Assembly (NCBI RefSeq): GCF_042242105.1
Contig: NC_092027.1
Span: 4,711,506-4,775,505 of the forward strand
Origin: Pempheris klunzingeri
Lineage: Eukaryota > Chordata > Actinopteri > Acropomatiformes > Pempheridae
Direction: 5' to 3'
DNA length: 64,000 bases
The notes beneath the pieces were generated by a model. The model ran no database searches. It was not told where the DNA came from and worked only from the letters and a program-made list of their open reading frames with translations. Numbering within the stretch: the stretch's first letter is position 1; each line of letters begins with the position of its first letter. The position numbers were made by a program, and so were the translations under genes. Positions 11,621-24,700 of the stretch are shown here, piece by piece.

Positions 11621-14600
11621 TCCTCCTCCTCCACTCAGTGCTGAGGAGCGAGATGAGCTGGAGGAAGGGTTAAACTGGGAGGAAGAGGAGCGGCTCGATT
11701 CACTAGAGAAGTCTGTGGTAACTGGCCTCACTCTGAAAGACACAGGAGGAAACAAAAGGTCTGTGACTGCACTGAATCTGAAATAAATAAAGTTCTTAAC
11801 TGAACCAAGAAATGCAGAAAATAAGTTTCAATAGCTGTTAATCATTTAGTCTATAAAAGACAAACCATTAAAGACAAACATATAAAACAGAGAAGCGGTA
11901 AATCCTCACATTTGCAAAGCTGGAACCAGAAAATCAATTATCATAACTGTTGCTGATCAAGTCTCTGTTAGTGTTAAAGTCAATATCTCGTTTTTCAGAG
12001 GAAGAAACTGTTTTTCAAAGTGTTTCGTTAGTACAGTACATGTGATCAGGAACACTGATTCTATTGATCATGTTGTTAAATGTACACATATACACATGTG
12101 TGAATGTCATTCAATCAATAGCGGGTGGATATCTAAGTTTGGACCTTTGAATTGGTATTTATGATCATTGAACACCAAACAAATAGGTGCTGTCATGGCT
12201 CATCCCGACTAGACGATAAAATATTAAAATAACAGCACACTCCACATTTTTAAAAGTATTATTCTACAGACAGTGCGACTTGATTTGGTCTTTGTCAAGC
12301 CAACAAAATAAAACAAAATAAAACTATAAAAATGATATAATATTAGATACATATTTAAATACATTAACACAGTCAAGACGCCAGCATTGGCGAAATTTGA
12401 GAATTCAAACTATTATATCAATGAATGGGAGAAAGAAATGCATATTAAAATGGATGTAAACACTATAACTGTTAGTTCTATGACTGTTTCAGCCTGGTGG
12501 AAAGTACCTTGTAGTCTCACATCCATTAAAAAAAAAAAAACATTAAGGTTGTTTGACGAAAGACCCCAGTAAATACCCCAGTAAATACCCCAGTAAATAC
12601 CCCAGTAAATACCCCAGGAAAACCCTGATGTGCATGCAGTACATCCATAAAACTCTGTCCATCTGTGATGACCCCTCCGTTCCACTAGGTGGCCCCAGTG
12701 TCCTTTTGTTGCTGGCTTTTCTTGGTTTTACAGGCTCGGGGTCAGGACAGAGGGTCATTACCTTTATGAGCTGCACCAGGGCCATGTGGGGTTTTTTCCC
12801 TCTCTCTTCTCCTGTGGGGGCACCTGTTTTGTTTTGGGGGTTTTTTGTTTGCTACAGCCTTTTTTTTTTTTTTAACGGATCCATACATCCTCACATGGCT
12901 GATCACTGAATCATGTTTTTTCTGTTCTTTGCCATCATGTTAATAAATAAATAAATAAATATATATTATATATATATATTGTGAATAAATATACTTGTTC
13001 CTAACTTGTAAATTTGTCTGCGATCACATTTTTGTCGCCGGCCTGTGACTCAGGCGGCTGTGAACAACTGTAAGGATAATTTTATGCATAACTGCGACAC
13101 AAAGATGATGATGTTGTGCATATAGAGCATGTAAAGCTGCTCCATCGTGAGGGGGAAGACAGTGTCATCAGGCGAGACAGCAGAGTACTCACTTGATGGG
13201 CGCTGCAGCTGCGGTGGAGGCGGCTGTGGACGAACCACTAAGAGTACCGAACTTCTCCTGTCGCCGACGGACATCACGTGGCGGCTTGGCGACCGAATTC
13301 ACAAACGCCATCTTAACCTGCCGCCCTGCCAGGACAAACACGACACTCACAGTAAGACAGAAACACTCCAAGACCTTCACAGACACACTTTCAACATCAA
13401 TCTGTGGCATTTCTGTGGAAGTTTTCACACATTCTAGTGTGGATAATTGCTTATTTACTTCAGATTAAACGTTTAGTCTGTCAAAGCTCCTTGTACCTTT
13501 TGGCTTGTTCGCGTGTGCGGAGGAGATGTTCTGGGTGAGCATCCTCAGTCGCTCCTCGCGCTCGTCATGTAGCCTCAGATACATCTCCCTCCACGACTCG
13601 TACTCCTGAGGAGACTCGCGCTTAAAGTCTCTCTGACAGTGACGCATCCACAGGTCGTCAGATTCCTCCGTAAACCACTGAAAGATCCGGGGAGAAGAAA
13701 ATCAGTGAGGAACGCCATCGGTCTTTAAAGGTTTCCTATTCATTTTGCTTGTCATTCTACAAGCAAACGTATTCACCTCTTTTTCATCAGATTATTATTT
13801 GGGGTGTGCAGACTGTCAAGATAACACAAGGATGGAAGGATTTGTTATGCAGGTGATGCCAACTGAAAAAGTGTCTGACTGACATATCTAAACAATTCGA
13901 CCAGTTAGCAGCCAGTAGCTGCAGGTAGGACGCTACACTATTTGTGTTTGGGTCATTTCATTATTTGGAGTATTCTTAATTTGCACACAGGTGCAAATAG
14001 CCAAACAGGTACCAGATATTAATACAGGTGAATGGGGTTCAAATCACAAGTTAGACCAACAGTAAACTTCATTAAGTTAATTATAAACTCATATATTTCA
14101 GTTTTCTTTTATCATTATCAGCTTGGTTAGGTTTAGGCTGCAAAACTACTTGAGTCAGGTTTAGGAAAAGATGATGGTTTGGGTTGAAATAATAAGTCAA
14201 ATATAAATATTCTTTCCAAATAACCACATGGGTGCTAACAGCATCTGCCTCTTCTCAATGTTTTATATCATTGGTCTGTTTCTGAGCATGTGTCAACAAA
14301 AACAGTAAAATGCAACAGAGGCTATGAAGAAAAAGAAAATATACCAGGAGTATTTTTGCTGCCGTTGGAGGTGGAAAGAAGTCAGTTCATTGGGGCGCTG
14401 CACAGCAGCATCTCCACCTGCCTTTCTTAGACACCCTGAGGAGCCGTGCCAATACATGTGGGTGTATTTTTATGATATAATGGCGCATCACTACTAAAAG
14501 GCTTCTTTGTTTTCATATTGCTGTATTGCTTGTATTGCTATCTTTGGGAGGACCAACGTCATAGTGAGGACATTTCTACATGATGAGGCTTTTAGGTCAG

Positions 14601-15729
14601 ACCAACTTAGGGTGAGTTGGTCTGGAGGTTAGGCTTAGAATAACACTTTGGTTCATTTCAGGGTTTTGGATTATTCATTTGGTTCTGATGATTATGGATA
14701 GGATTGGGGGCTGTGTGTGTGTGTGTGTGTGTGTGTTACCTGGTTGCTCTGCTCGATGCGATACAGCTGCTCTGGTGTACATCGCTCCAGGACCGGTTCC
14801 AGGATCTCAAACGGCACTCCTCCCACCTCCGCGATGGCTGGCAGAGCACAAAGGCAGCGTACAGTCACATTTGTGTGTTACTATTCGTTTGTTTTAACCA
14901 CCTTGTGATAACAGGCGGGTGGGGCGGGAAGTGTGACCACATAATGAGTCTGATTATTTAGGCTTTCTGTTTATCTTTTATCCTTTCAGAGGAGCCCTGC
15001 CTCTGCCTTTTCACCATCTGAAATGAAACTCCTCTGATTAGCATTTAATGTAGAATCAAAATAACTCTGAATCCATGTTAGTGTATCTTTATGGTATAAA
15101 AGCTTGTGACGACACTGTGAGCGTCTACAGACACTCTAGTGCCATCTACTGTGAGGATCAGTGACTGTTTTATAGCTTTGTTGCTCATGAATTGGGACAT
15201 AAAGAATAAAAATATAAAGCAGCTCCACTCACAGTCAATGTTGTTCTGCAGCACGCGGATGCACTGTTCATACAAAGTCATCATCCTGGGCAAGTAAGCG
15301 GTCTTTGATCCAGAGTACACCACCATCTTGGAGTTGAACCGCTTCCCAGTGAAGCCGGCGTCCTCCTCGTCATTGCAGACAGGAACTGAAAGTGAAGACG
15401 GGAGAGAAAAGTGAGACAGTGTGACCCAGAGCAGGATGAACATGTACAGATATGGTGACACTGACAAGAAAATCTTCAAGAGGATCTAGATTATAATTTG
15501 TGTGAGAGCAAAAATTCACGTTTACCAACGTCAAGCCTACAATTTGGTTATTTGATACCCAAATTAAGTCAAACTAAGTCCGAGTGAGGCAGAGACCTCT
15601 AGGCCTCAGAGGATTACTCTGAAACCCCCCCTCGGTTTATTTACATACACACAAGAAACCAGGTGAGAAACCAGGTTATGTGGGTAATCAGAGAACATGT
15701 TCACATAGTAACCTGGTTACAGTAAATCT

Positions 15730-15799
<70 letters not shown>

Positions 15800-18700
15800 G
15801 AAGTCAATGATCAGATTTCTCTCCTACACCTTTTCTTTAGGGAGCTTCCTCGTCTTCCTCGTTTTATGTGTATTTATGGCAATTTTTCATAGTCGGAGTT
15901 CATCTCTGATTGTATTATTCCTCTGATCTGATTCACTGAACAATTCACCCAGAGAATAAGTCCTGTTCTGATTGACTAGAATTAATTTTAAATATTAATA
16001 TAATTAAATATTAATTTTCAGCATAATTTTGGTCAACACCAACATTTGATAAAACTTTAAAACTAACAAAGTCATTTAACAAGTCAAAGTTCATTTTAAC
16101 CACTAGTCCGTCACAGAAGTACACATCCAGCTGTACTCAGAACAAGTGCAGTATGGTGAATCTGACTAAAGCTGGCTAAAGCTAATGCTAACACTGATGC
16201 CTATGTTTGATAGCAATTAAACCCAGAGAGGTTCATACCTGACTAAAACATTACAGGAAAATGAGAAGGGAATATTGATGCAATGGTTCATACATTAAAT
16301 ATTAGAAATATATAATATGTGGATTATGTTGTATGTTGTGTGTGTCTCCTTTATGGTCACCGTGTTTTAATACCTTTCCGTCTCTGAGGGGACAGCGGCG
16401 TGACGTCGATGGAGGGCAGAGGTCTGTAATTGGGTTGGATCGCTGGCAGAGGGATTTCAGGAAGAATCGGAACGGCCTCAACCACCTGCACACGGCGTTA
16501 CATGAACATCATAGCTTCATATATAAAACATAATAAACAACGACAAAGTTTGGTGGGCAGAGAAAAGCAGGTAAAGTACACAATGAGTTAAAGGAGTAGT
16601 TTGACATTTTGGGAGATTCGCTTATTGCTTTATGTTTATAGGACTGATAGTCCTCTCACATCTGTCTGCTAAATATGAACCTACAGCTTTAGCTTAGTAC
16701 AGCATAAAGACATAACATGACTTCAGAGGTGTTTTTAACCTTTAGACTGAGCCAGGTGAGCTGTTTCCGTGTCCAATAACAAAAAATATTTTATAAGGCT
16801 GCTGTAAGTGGTAGGAAAACCACTATCAGAGAGCTTTTGTGACACTCCAGCCTCTAAATTTGTTAAAGCTGTTGAAATCTGCAAGATTACTTCTCTTACC
16901 TGAATCACTATAAGTTACTGTTGCTAGGAAACAGGCACGATTCTACAAAATAAAAGCACAGATTTGGTTCCCAGGGAGAAATACTGATGGACTCAAGGCC
17001 CAAAAACTTGAAGTCTTAAAATACTTGAAGAAATCAATGTAAGTTTTTGGCTTTCAAACATGCCAGACTTTAGATGTACCATGAAAAATGAGCATAAACC
17101 TGAGCAAACTCCATCTGCTGATGAAGACTCTGACACGAGGGTGAAAGCTCTGGACAAAGCTAGTAAATGGATCTTGGGTTTAGATTATTTTGTCCAACCA
17201 CTAATTCAAGTTTCGGACAATTAAACCTGCAATAACTGACTTTTTAATCACTGAAGGTAGCAGGAACAAGTTGTGAACACAAAACACCGACATATCATCA
17301 CCTTTTAAGTTACTGCAGAGCTTGTTAGGAACCAGTTGCTTATTTATTTACACATCCAGCTGTTACGGAGCAACATTATCATTCATTTAGAGTCCACCTG
17401 ATGAATGCAAGTCTAATATTCTCTCCCTTTTTGCTCAGTTTATGGTCTCCACCAACTCCCAAAGGGGAAATATCTGGCTCTTTAGCTGCTACATGCTCCA
17501 TTTTCTTCACCAGCTGGTCTTTAACTGTGTGAAAACAGCTGCCTAATGCGGCCAAAAACAAGGTTATGAGAGCAGTGAGAGTGAAAAAAAGCATCAGATT
17601 CAGGGGGTAATTCTCTGTAGGTTCATCACTACGAGCGACTCCTGTCTAATTATCATCGTTATTATAAAAATATAAATTACATCATGAGGGATTATCTGTG
17701 AAAGGATCGTCTTATAATCGCTGCTGCTGTTCTTACCCTCTTGCGTTTTTCTGGTGTTGCTGCAGCTGAGCTGGAGCCTGAATGTGGCCTCTTGGTGCTC
17801 TGAGTGCCATTGGCCTTGCTCGCTTTGGAGGAAGAGGAGGATGAGGAGGGCACAGGCGGAGAGGTGCGTGTACGATGGGAGGACGACCCCGAGGATGAAG
17901 AGTGAGGCGGTCGAGCGTGTGACGAGGATGACGACGACGACGCCGATGTCTTCTTCTTCTTCTTGACGGACGTTGGGGCATCATATGTGAGGAAAGACTC
18001 GAAGGACATGGTGGGAGCCTCGAAGTCTTCTTCCTCCTCCTTGGTCGGAGAGTCCTTTGGCGCCCGCGGCCGCCCTGGAAACACAGATGGGAAATTTAGA
18101 GGATGCAGTGAATCGTGGGAAACCAGGACCTTGTCTGTGTAAAGACGATCGAAAGGTTTCAGACTGACATCATGTCAATGTGACTTCATGTTGACGGACA
18201 TCACATTTACATTATATTCAATAATTAAAACTACCAGAAGCTGACAGATGGGGGAACCTTTGATGTAGTGACAGTTTGTCAGTAGCTTCAAACGAGGGTT
18301 ACGCCTAATGATGAATCTATTATCTTCTCAGTTAACTGATTTCTTGTTTGGTCTATAAATAGTAAAAAGGCCCAATATGAGGTTTTCAAATTCTCTGTTT
18401 GTCTGACAAATGATCCAAAACCAGAAATTATTCAGTTTACTTTAATTTGTGACAAATAATGTCATCAGTAATATGGACACCTTCATATTTAGAAAGCTGA
18501 AATGAATAATTAATTCATTAGATGACTAGTTGATTAATAGTTTTCAGCTTTATTTCAACACACTAAGTACAAATGCTGCAGTGGTGGGATGTAACCAAGT
18601 ACATTTACTCAAGTACTTAAAAACACATTGTTATTCCTCGTTTTTTAACTCAGTATGAAAGCCGTAATTTTTCTTATTGTCCCGTCGTTTTTATTGTTGT

Positions 18701-21700
18701 TTTGTCCTTTTGTATTTTAAACTGTTTAACTTATTGTGTTTTTATTGTGTTGTCTCACAGTTTTTGCTATTCAGCAAATGTAAAGCACTTTGGGTGAACT
18801 GCTGTTGCTTTTAAATGTGCTTTACAAATAAAGTTGGATTGAAAAGTTGAACAATTTATAGGTTGTTGTAATTTAATTGAGTATTTCAATTTGATGCTAC
18901 TTTGTTCTTTTTACTATATGGAAGCATAGGAGTGCCAAAAAAAAGAATAAATCGTAAAATAATAACAAAATAAATATGAAAATATAAAGAGGAGTAAATA
19001 AAAGAATACATAAGTAATCAAAATAAATAAGTAATTCTTATTCTTTTGCAGAATTATTGTTTTTTAATCGCACATCTATGATTCCATACACAACATTTTA
19101 AAGGTAAATATTGCATTTTTGTTTTTTTTTAAATTGATAACTTAAGTTACTTTGCAGGTTTACATCATTAATCCAAAATATAAATCAACTAATAAACTAT
19201 CTAATTATATTATAGATTAATCTACTCAGTAGCATATAAAGTAATTCAAATTAGCCCCTCCTTTAAAAGCTGTAAAAGTAAAGTGATTGCGTACAGATTA
19301 ATCAATAATTATGATGCATTGATATAATCTACATGAATTGACTTTTGATTTTTAAGTATATTTTGATGCCAATACTTTTACTGAGAATTTTAAATGCAGT
19401 AAGAGACGAGTCTTAATTGAGTCTTGAGGGTACTGAGTGAGTGTTTCAATACAAAGTAATACTTTATTTTTTCTAATGATATGGACTTCAGTTTTCTTAA
19501 AGAGAGAGGAGTCGCCGTTAAATGACTTCCTGTCAGCAGAGTTACTTTACAAATCTCTAGTATCTCAGTTAGCTGGTACAGGATGCTGCTTTCTGCTGTG
19601 TCAACAGTGTGTGGGCTGATAAAACACAAACATCTTTTCTGGTGCACAGAGCTGCACCACTAATCATCCAATAAACACATGAGCATTATTTTGGCTTCGA
19701 TAACAATCTACGGTTGATGCAGTGCTTTTGTGTTGTAAGCTTTCAAAATAAGTGCAAAGTGTTCATTAATCAATGATTAACTGGCCTCTCCTCTCCAAAC
19801 ATAAGCACACAGGCACGAACTGTAAACTCCTCTCTGTTCTGTCATTTCATTGTGGGCTCGGGTATAATTATCAATCATCATAATTATCATCAAGTCCTGT
19901 TTTAGTTATCGTTGGCTTGAAGAAGACACAATGATGTGTCTCTCCATATCGTGGCCTTTGGTTCACACTTTTACAAAACATCAGTGTTCTTTTGTTCACA
20001 TTAAAGGTTTTGTACATTTGAGGCAACATTTATTTTTAAGTATTAAAGATGTGAGTGAAGGTAGTTTTTTGCCAATTTTAAAAGTTCAATAATACAACTT
20101 TCTTCCTAAAGATGGAGGTTTAACATATCTGAACTAAATATAGTAATCAGAAATGTCATCTACACTACACTCATGCAACTTTACCTCCAGTTTTCTCCCT
20201 TTTTGTGCCTGTTGTACACGGCATGTCTGTTCCGGCTCTTTACCGAAGCTGTATAAAGTTCACACAAACTGTTGTTTTATGGCTGCATCTTTCCATGAAA
20301 TGAAAATTTGCTGGAATGATAAATTTATTTCTAAATGTTTTTGTCCTGTCACAGTGAACCTCTTCCATCACACACAAACACTCACCGTCGTCTCCTCCTT
20401 TCTTCTTGTCCTCCCTCTTGCTCTCGTGGTTCGTCGACTTCCTGCTGTGCTTTGCAGACTTTTGTACTGGACTCTGTTGTCTCTCTCTGTCTGTGCTGCG
20501 TTTCTTTCCTTCACCTCCTCCTCGATCGCTGCTCATCTGTGCGTGGCGTTGCCGCCGTTCCTCATCTCTGTCCCTGTTTCTGTCGCCGTGGGGACCGTGG
20601 TGATGATTTTTGTTGGGTCCTTTGTTTGGTTTGGCGTGGCGGACCTCTTTGCGAGGAGGAGGGGGACTAGGCTCAGGCTCAGGCTCAGGCTCAGGTTCAG
20701 GTTCAGGTTCAGGCTCAGGCTCAGGCTCAGGCTCAGGGCTCTCGTATTCGTCCGACTGGTAACCTCCTCGCCGTGGAGGGCTGTACTGCTCATGTCGAGG
20801 AGGTGAGGGCGAGTAGTTCGTGTGGTATTCTCTGTCCTCTTCCTCTTCTTCCTCCATGTAGGAGGGCTCTTCCTCAGGGGAGGGCTCCCGGGTGCGTCTG
20901 TGGCCTCCTCCTCCTCCACCACCTGCCTCTGGGCCTCGAGAGTGTGTGTGCGAGCGCGATGCCTCTTTGACGTGGCTGTTGGTGGGTCTGAGACGAAGAA
21001 ACAGACAGTGGAGCGACAAGAGTCACACAACTTCAGCAACACAAACCTGATGTATCAGTAACAGACGCAGCGAGAGTTAACGCTCAGCCTACAGCCGGGG
21101 GTTTCACAAAGGTGGCTCTCCTTTATCCTGGCTAGATCTGTAAACTGTACACAAACTGTAGCATCACGTTGCCACAGGAACCTGTAACATTCAGTTATTG
21201 AGGCAGACAGTCTGTAAAGTTAAAGGATCTTTATCATGAAAAATGCATTTTAAATGTCTTTGTGTCCCTGGTGTGCCTAGAAACCCTCAAACTATGTGAA
21301 AAAAACATCCCGTCTCTTTTTCACCTGCTCCATCTTCCAGTAAATGTGTGTGAAATTGCACCGTTTGGAGTTTGCTCTCTTTGTGATGTCATATGCAGAT
21401 TTGTTGATCATGTGACCTCCTCCAGCCCTTCAACAGGCCGACTGTGCCCGACCCACTGAAAACCTCCTTAACCCACCTCACTGTCCACCATTGTTTTTTC
21501 CTCACTAACACCAGCTCCTGGCAACACAAAGAGTTCAGAGGCGAGAGTGAAGCACGTAAAACGTCCTGCTCTTCTTAAACAGAACGTTCAGACGGAGCTG
21601 CAGCAGCAACGTCTGCATGAGAATAATGTGTTTTCCGAACATTAAACCATGTAAACCTGTTCTAGTACGAACCTGTAAATGAGCAGAATATGGGACCTTT

Positions 21701-24700
21701 AACACACACACACACACTAAAAGAAAAATTAAGGCTCAGCAGCTACAGACTCTGTGGATCATGTTTTTATGTTTGGTGGTTAGCTGCCAGTTAAATTTTT
21801 AATCTGCTGGTCCTGCGGCTACGAGAACAAAAACAACAGTTGCAAAGTGCTTGACATATCGTAACAGATTACATAAGATACACAAACAAGCAGCAATAGA
21901 ACCAGTTAAAACACAGCGTATTAAACAGAAACAGGCGGGAAAAAGAGAACAAATTGCAGTAATATGGACACTATTATTATTATTATTATTATTATGGTTG
22001 TTGTTTGCTGTGAATTGGTCTCAACCTGCTCTCTTATGGAAATTGTCTTGAAAGAAGGTTTGTTATAATATAACATATGTTAACATATAATGTTATATGC
22101 GCCATATAAATAAAGATTGATAGAATGACCGATTGATCAAAATCACTGTCTCAGCAGTGTTACTTTATTAAACATGTGGAGCAATACGGTCGTTTATTTT
22201 GAATTAAAAAAAGACCAGATATTTTTGTCTACTACATGTTTAAAAGGAAAAGAACAACCTGGCCCCTACGTAATTTGAATTTAAGACTCCTGCAACATGT
22301 AAAAGCAACTGACTGACAGTGGAAGAGCAGGCTTTGGTTTGTTTTAAGGTGCTCCTAATTTGGAGGTACAGAGAAAGCTGCTCCACTCCTTACTGCTGTG
22401 TGCATGTCTGGGCACAGGTATCTATAACATACCTGTCTGCAGACTGAGGAACCAGTTTCTTCCATTTGGCCACAAGGCCCTTCGCCACCTCTCCAGCTAC
22501 TTCATGTTTCCTGAAGGAGTTCACAGTCTTCCCCACTCCAGTTTCCTACGGGAGAGCAAAACAAAGTGAAAACATGGCGCCATGATCACTATTTCTTCTA
22601 TCATCCAAGCCCAGATTTACTAATTTTACTCAACAACACAAGGCAAAGTTAATGCAGTCTCGTGTTTTGGCCTAAAAGTGGAAAATATCATGCGAGAGGT
22701 CCGATTGTGCGTGTTCATCTGCAGCAGCTTCAGCCGAATGATCTGACTGGTGAGGAACATGTTGAGGCTGTGCTGATAACACCTGACAAGAAAGAAACAG
22801 CTGGCTGAGAAAAGTATTTCTGTTCCCAGAAAAGCTCCAATCCACCTCTGGGAGCTGCAGGCTACAAACACAGTTTCTTGTTGGACGACTCGGGGGTTAA
22901 ACGCCTTACTACAGTGCACCTTCCTGGTTATGGTTATGCACCAGCTCAGGATTCAAGAGGATGTAAACGATGAACCAAGAAATCCTTACCACCAGTATGT
23001 CCACAGTCATGGGAAGCTCCCCAAGTCTTTTCAAAGTCTTCAGCAGCTGAAAAACAAGAGAGATGATATATTACAAGAAGAAGAAGAAGAAATATTCTGT
23101 TATATAAAGTGGGCACATTTTTAGCATGTAACAGAGGTCTACGCAGCGTGACTGCAGTAATATCATTTTGGCATTACGGGAAATAATTCCAAAAAAATCC
23201 TGCACATAAACTTTTTACCTCTGCATTAATTTGTTAAAAAGGAGTCAGTGTTATGGTCAGAATACCTTTCTCTTCTCAAGACATATCTTGAGACAAAATC
23301 ATTGATTCTCTTTTTGATTAATCAAATTTTGGGACAGTTTTTTGGGGGGGTTTGATTCCCTGCATCGCAAAAGAGGCTCAGCAAGTGGTGCTCGTGTTAC
23401 TCAGATTACTGCAGGTAATTAAAAGAAGTGTGAATGTTCATTTCATATTCACGCAGTTGCCAGTTTATTAGGTACACCCAGCTAAAACGAGTGTAGCCCT
23501 GCAATGAATCCTCACTTCGTAAAGGTTATAATGTTCAGTTTTTACTGTATGGTCATTCTGGAGGATGTAGTTTGTGGTGCTGCTTAAATGTGCTGTGTTA
23601 TACTGGCAGGCGTTCCTGTTATTTTGTCCACCCCGCTTATATCAGTGAGGGTAGGCTACATAACAGAAACACCTCTCTGTATTTTCTGACGTACCTAATA
23701 AACTGGTGCAGGTACATTTTTCTAAGTATTATCATCTCATTATATCGTGATTAAATACAAGTTTGTCAGGACATTAGTACCAGTGTAACTATCCCTTTAA
23801 TGTGCCTGGGTTTATCGGAAATCAATGACATTTGATTTTGGCATTAATGTGATGAAATATTTTGGATTGTGAAGCGTTCAACAAAAACGCTACTGTCTCC
23901 TTATTTCATCCACAAACACATTCTCAATAGCCGATCAAATATATCTTTCACCCAGGGCTTTCAACCACATGTCATGGTCTTCCTCAACGGGTGGCGTTTG
24001 CTCAGTTGTCATGGCGATAACTGTCATATGACCAACTCAGAAGTTTACAGGTGGTCTGTATGAGACGTTTACGGCCACCTGCTATCACACGGCAGAAGTT
24101 CAACGCTTCGGTCACCTGATGACGACTGAGCCACCGCCATGACGACTGAGCCATCGCCATGACAACTGAGCCATCGCCATGACGACTGAGCCATCGCCAT
24201 GACGACTGAACCCCCCCATCAGCTAGAAAGCGAACCTTTAGTTAAAATCATGTTAATGCCAAACTTTTTCACAGATTTTTTTTTTTTTTCAGAAATTCAG
24301 ATTTAAAGTTCTTTTCTTTTTTTTTTTTTTTACATTTTTCTATCATAATATGTAAGTCAATTAATTAACTAACCACTGTAATACACTGTATATTGTTATA
24401 TAAAATGACAGTGAAAAACAATTTCTTACTTGGGTTTGGAGAGTGTTCATTAGTGGCTACAAAGAGTATTTTTACACTGTAGTATCGGTACAGCACCACC
24501 TCCACACTGTGTGGCATCACTGCAAACAAACCTCAATGACGCCTGTTAATTTATTTTTTAAATTTTGAGTATAATCACATACTGTATCTGCATGCATCAC
24601 TCTCAGGATGATTTACATGAAAATATCCTCACATGTTCCACCTCTACTCACATCATTTTAGTATTAAACTCCTCGACCTAAAGAATGAACACCTGGAGGT

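Noticed and set aside
20153-20806. 217-codon plus-strand frame opposite eloa exon 4
   Set aside because: It is the antisense shadow of the repetitive exon (the Arg/Leu run is the reverse of the Pro-Glu repeat).
24121-24210. Possible CRISPR-like array
   Set aside because: The repeats are directly adjacent with no spacers, and the genome is a vertebrate. It is a minisatellite.
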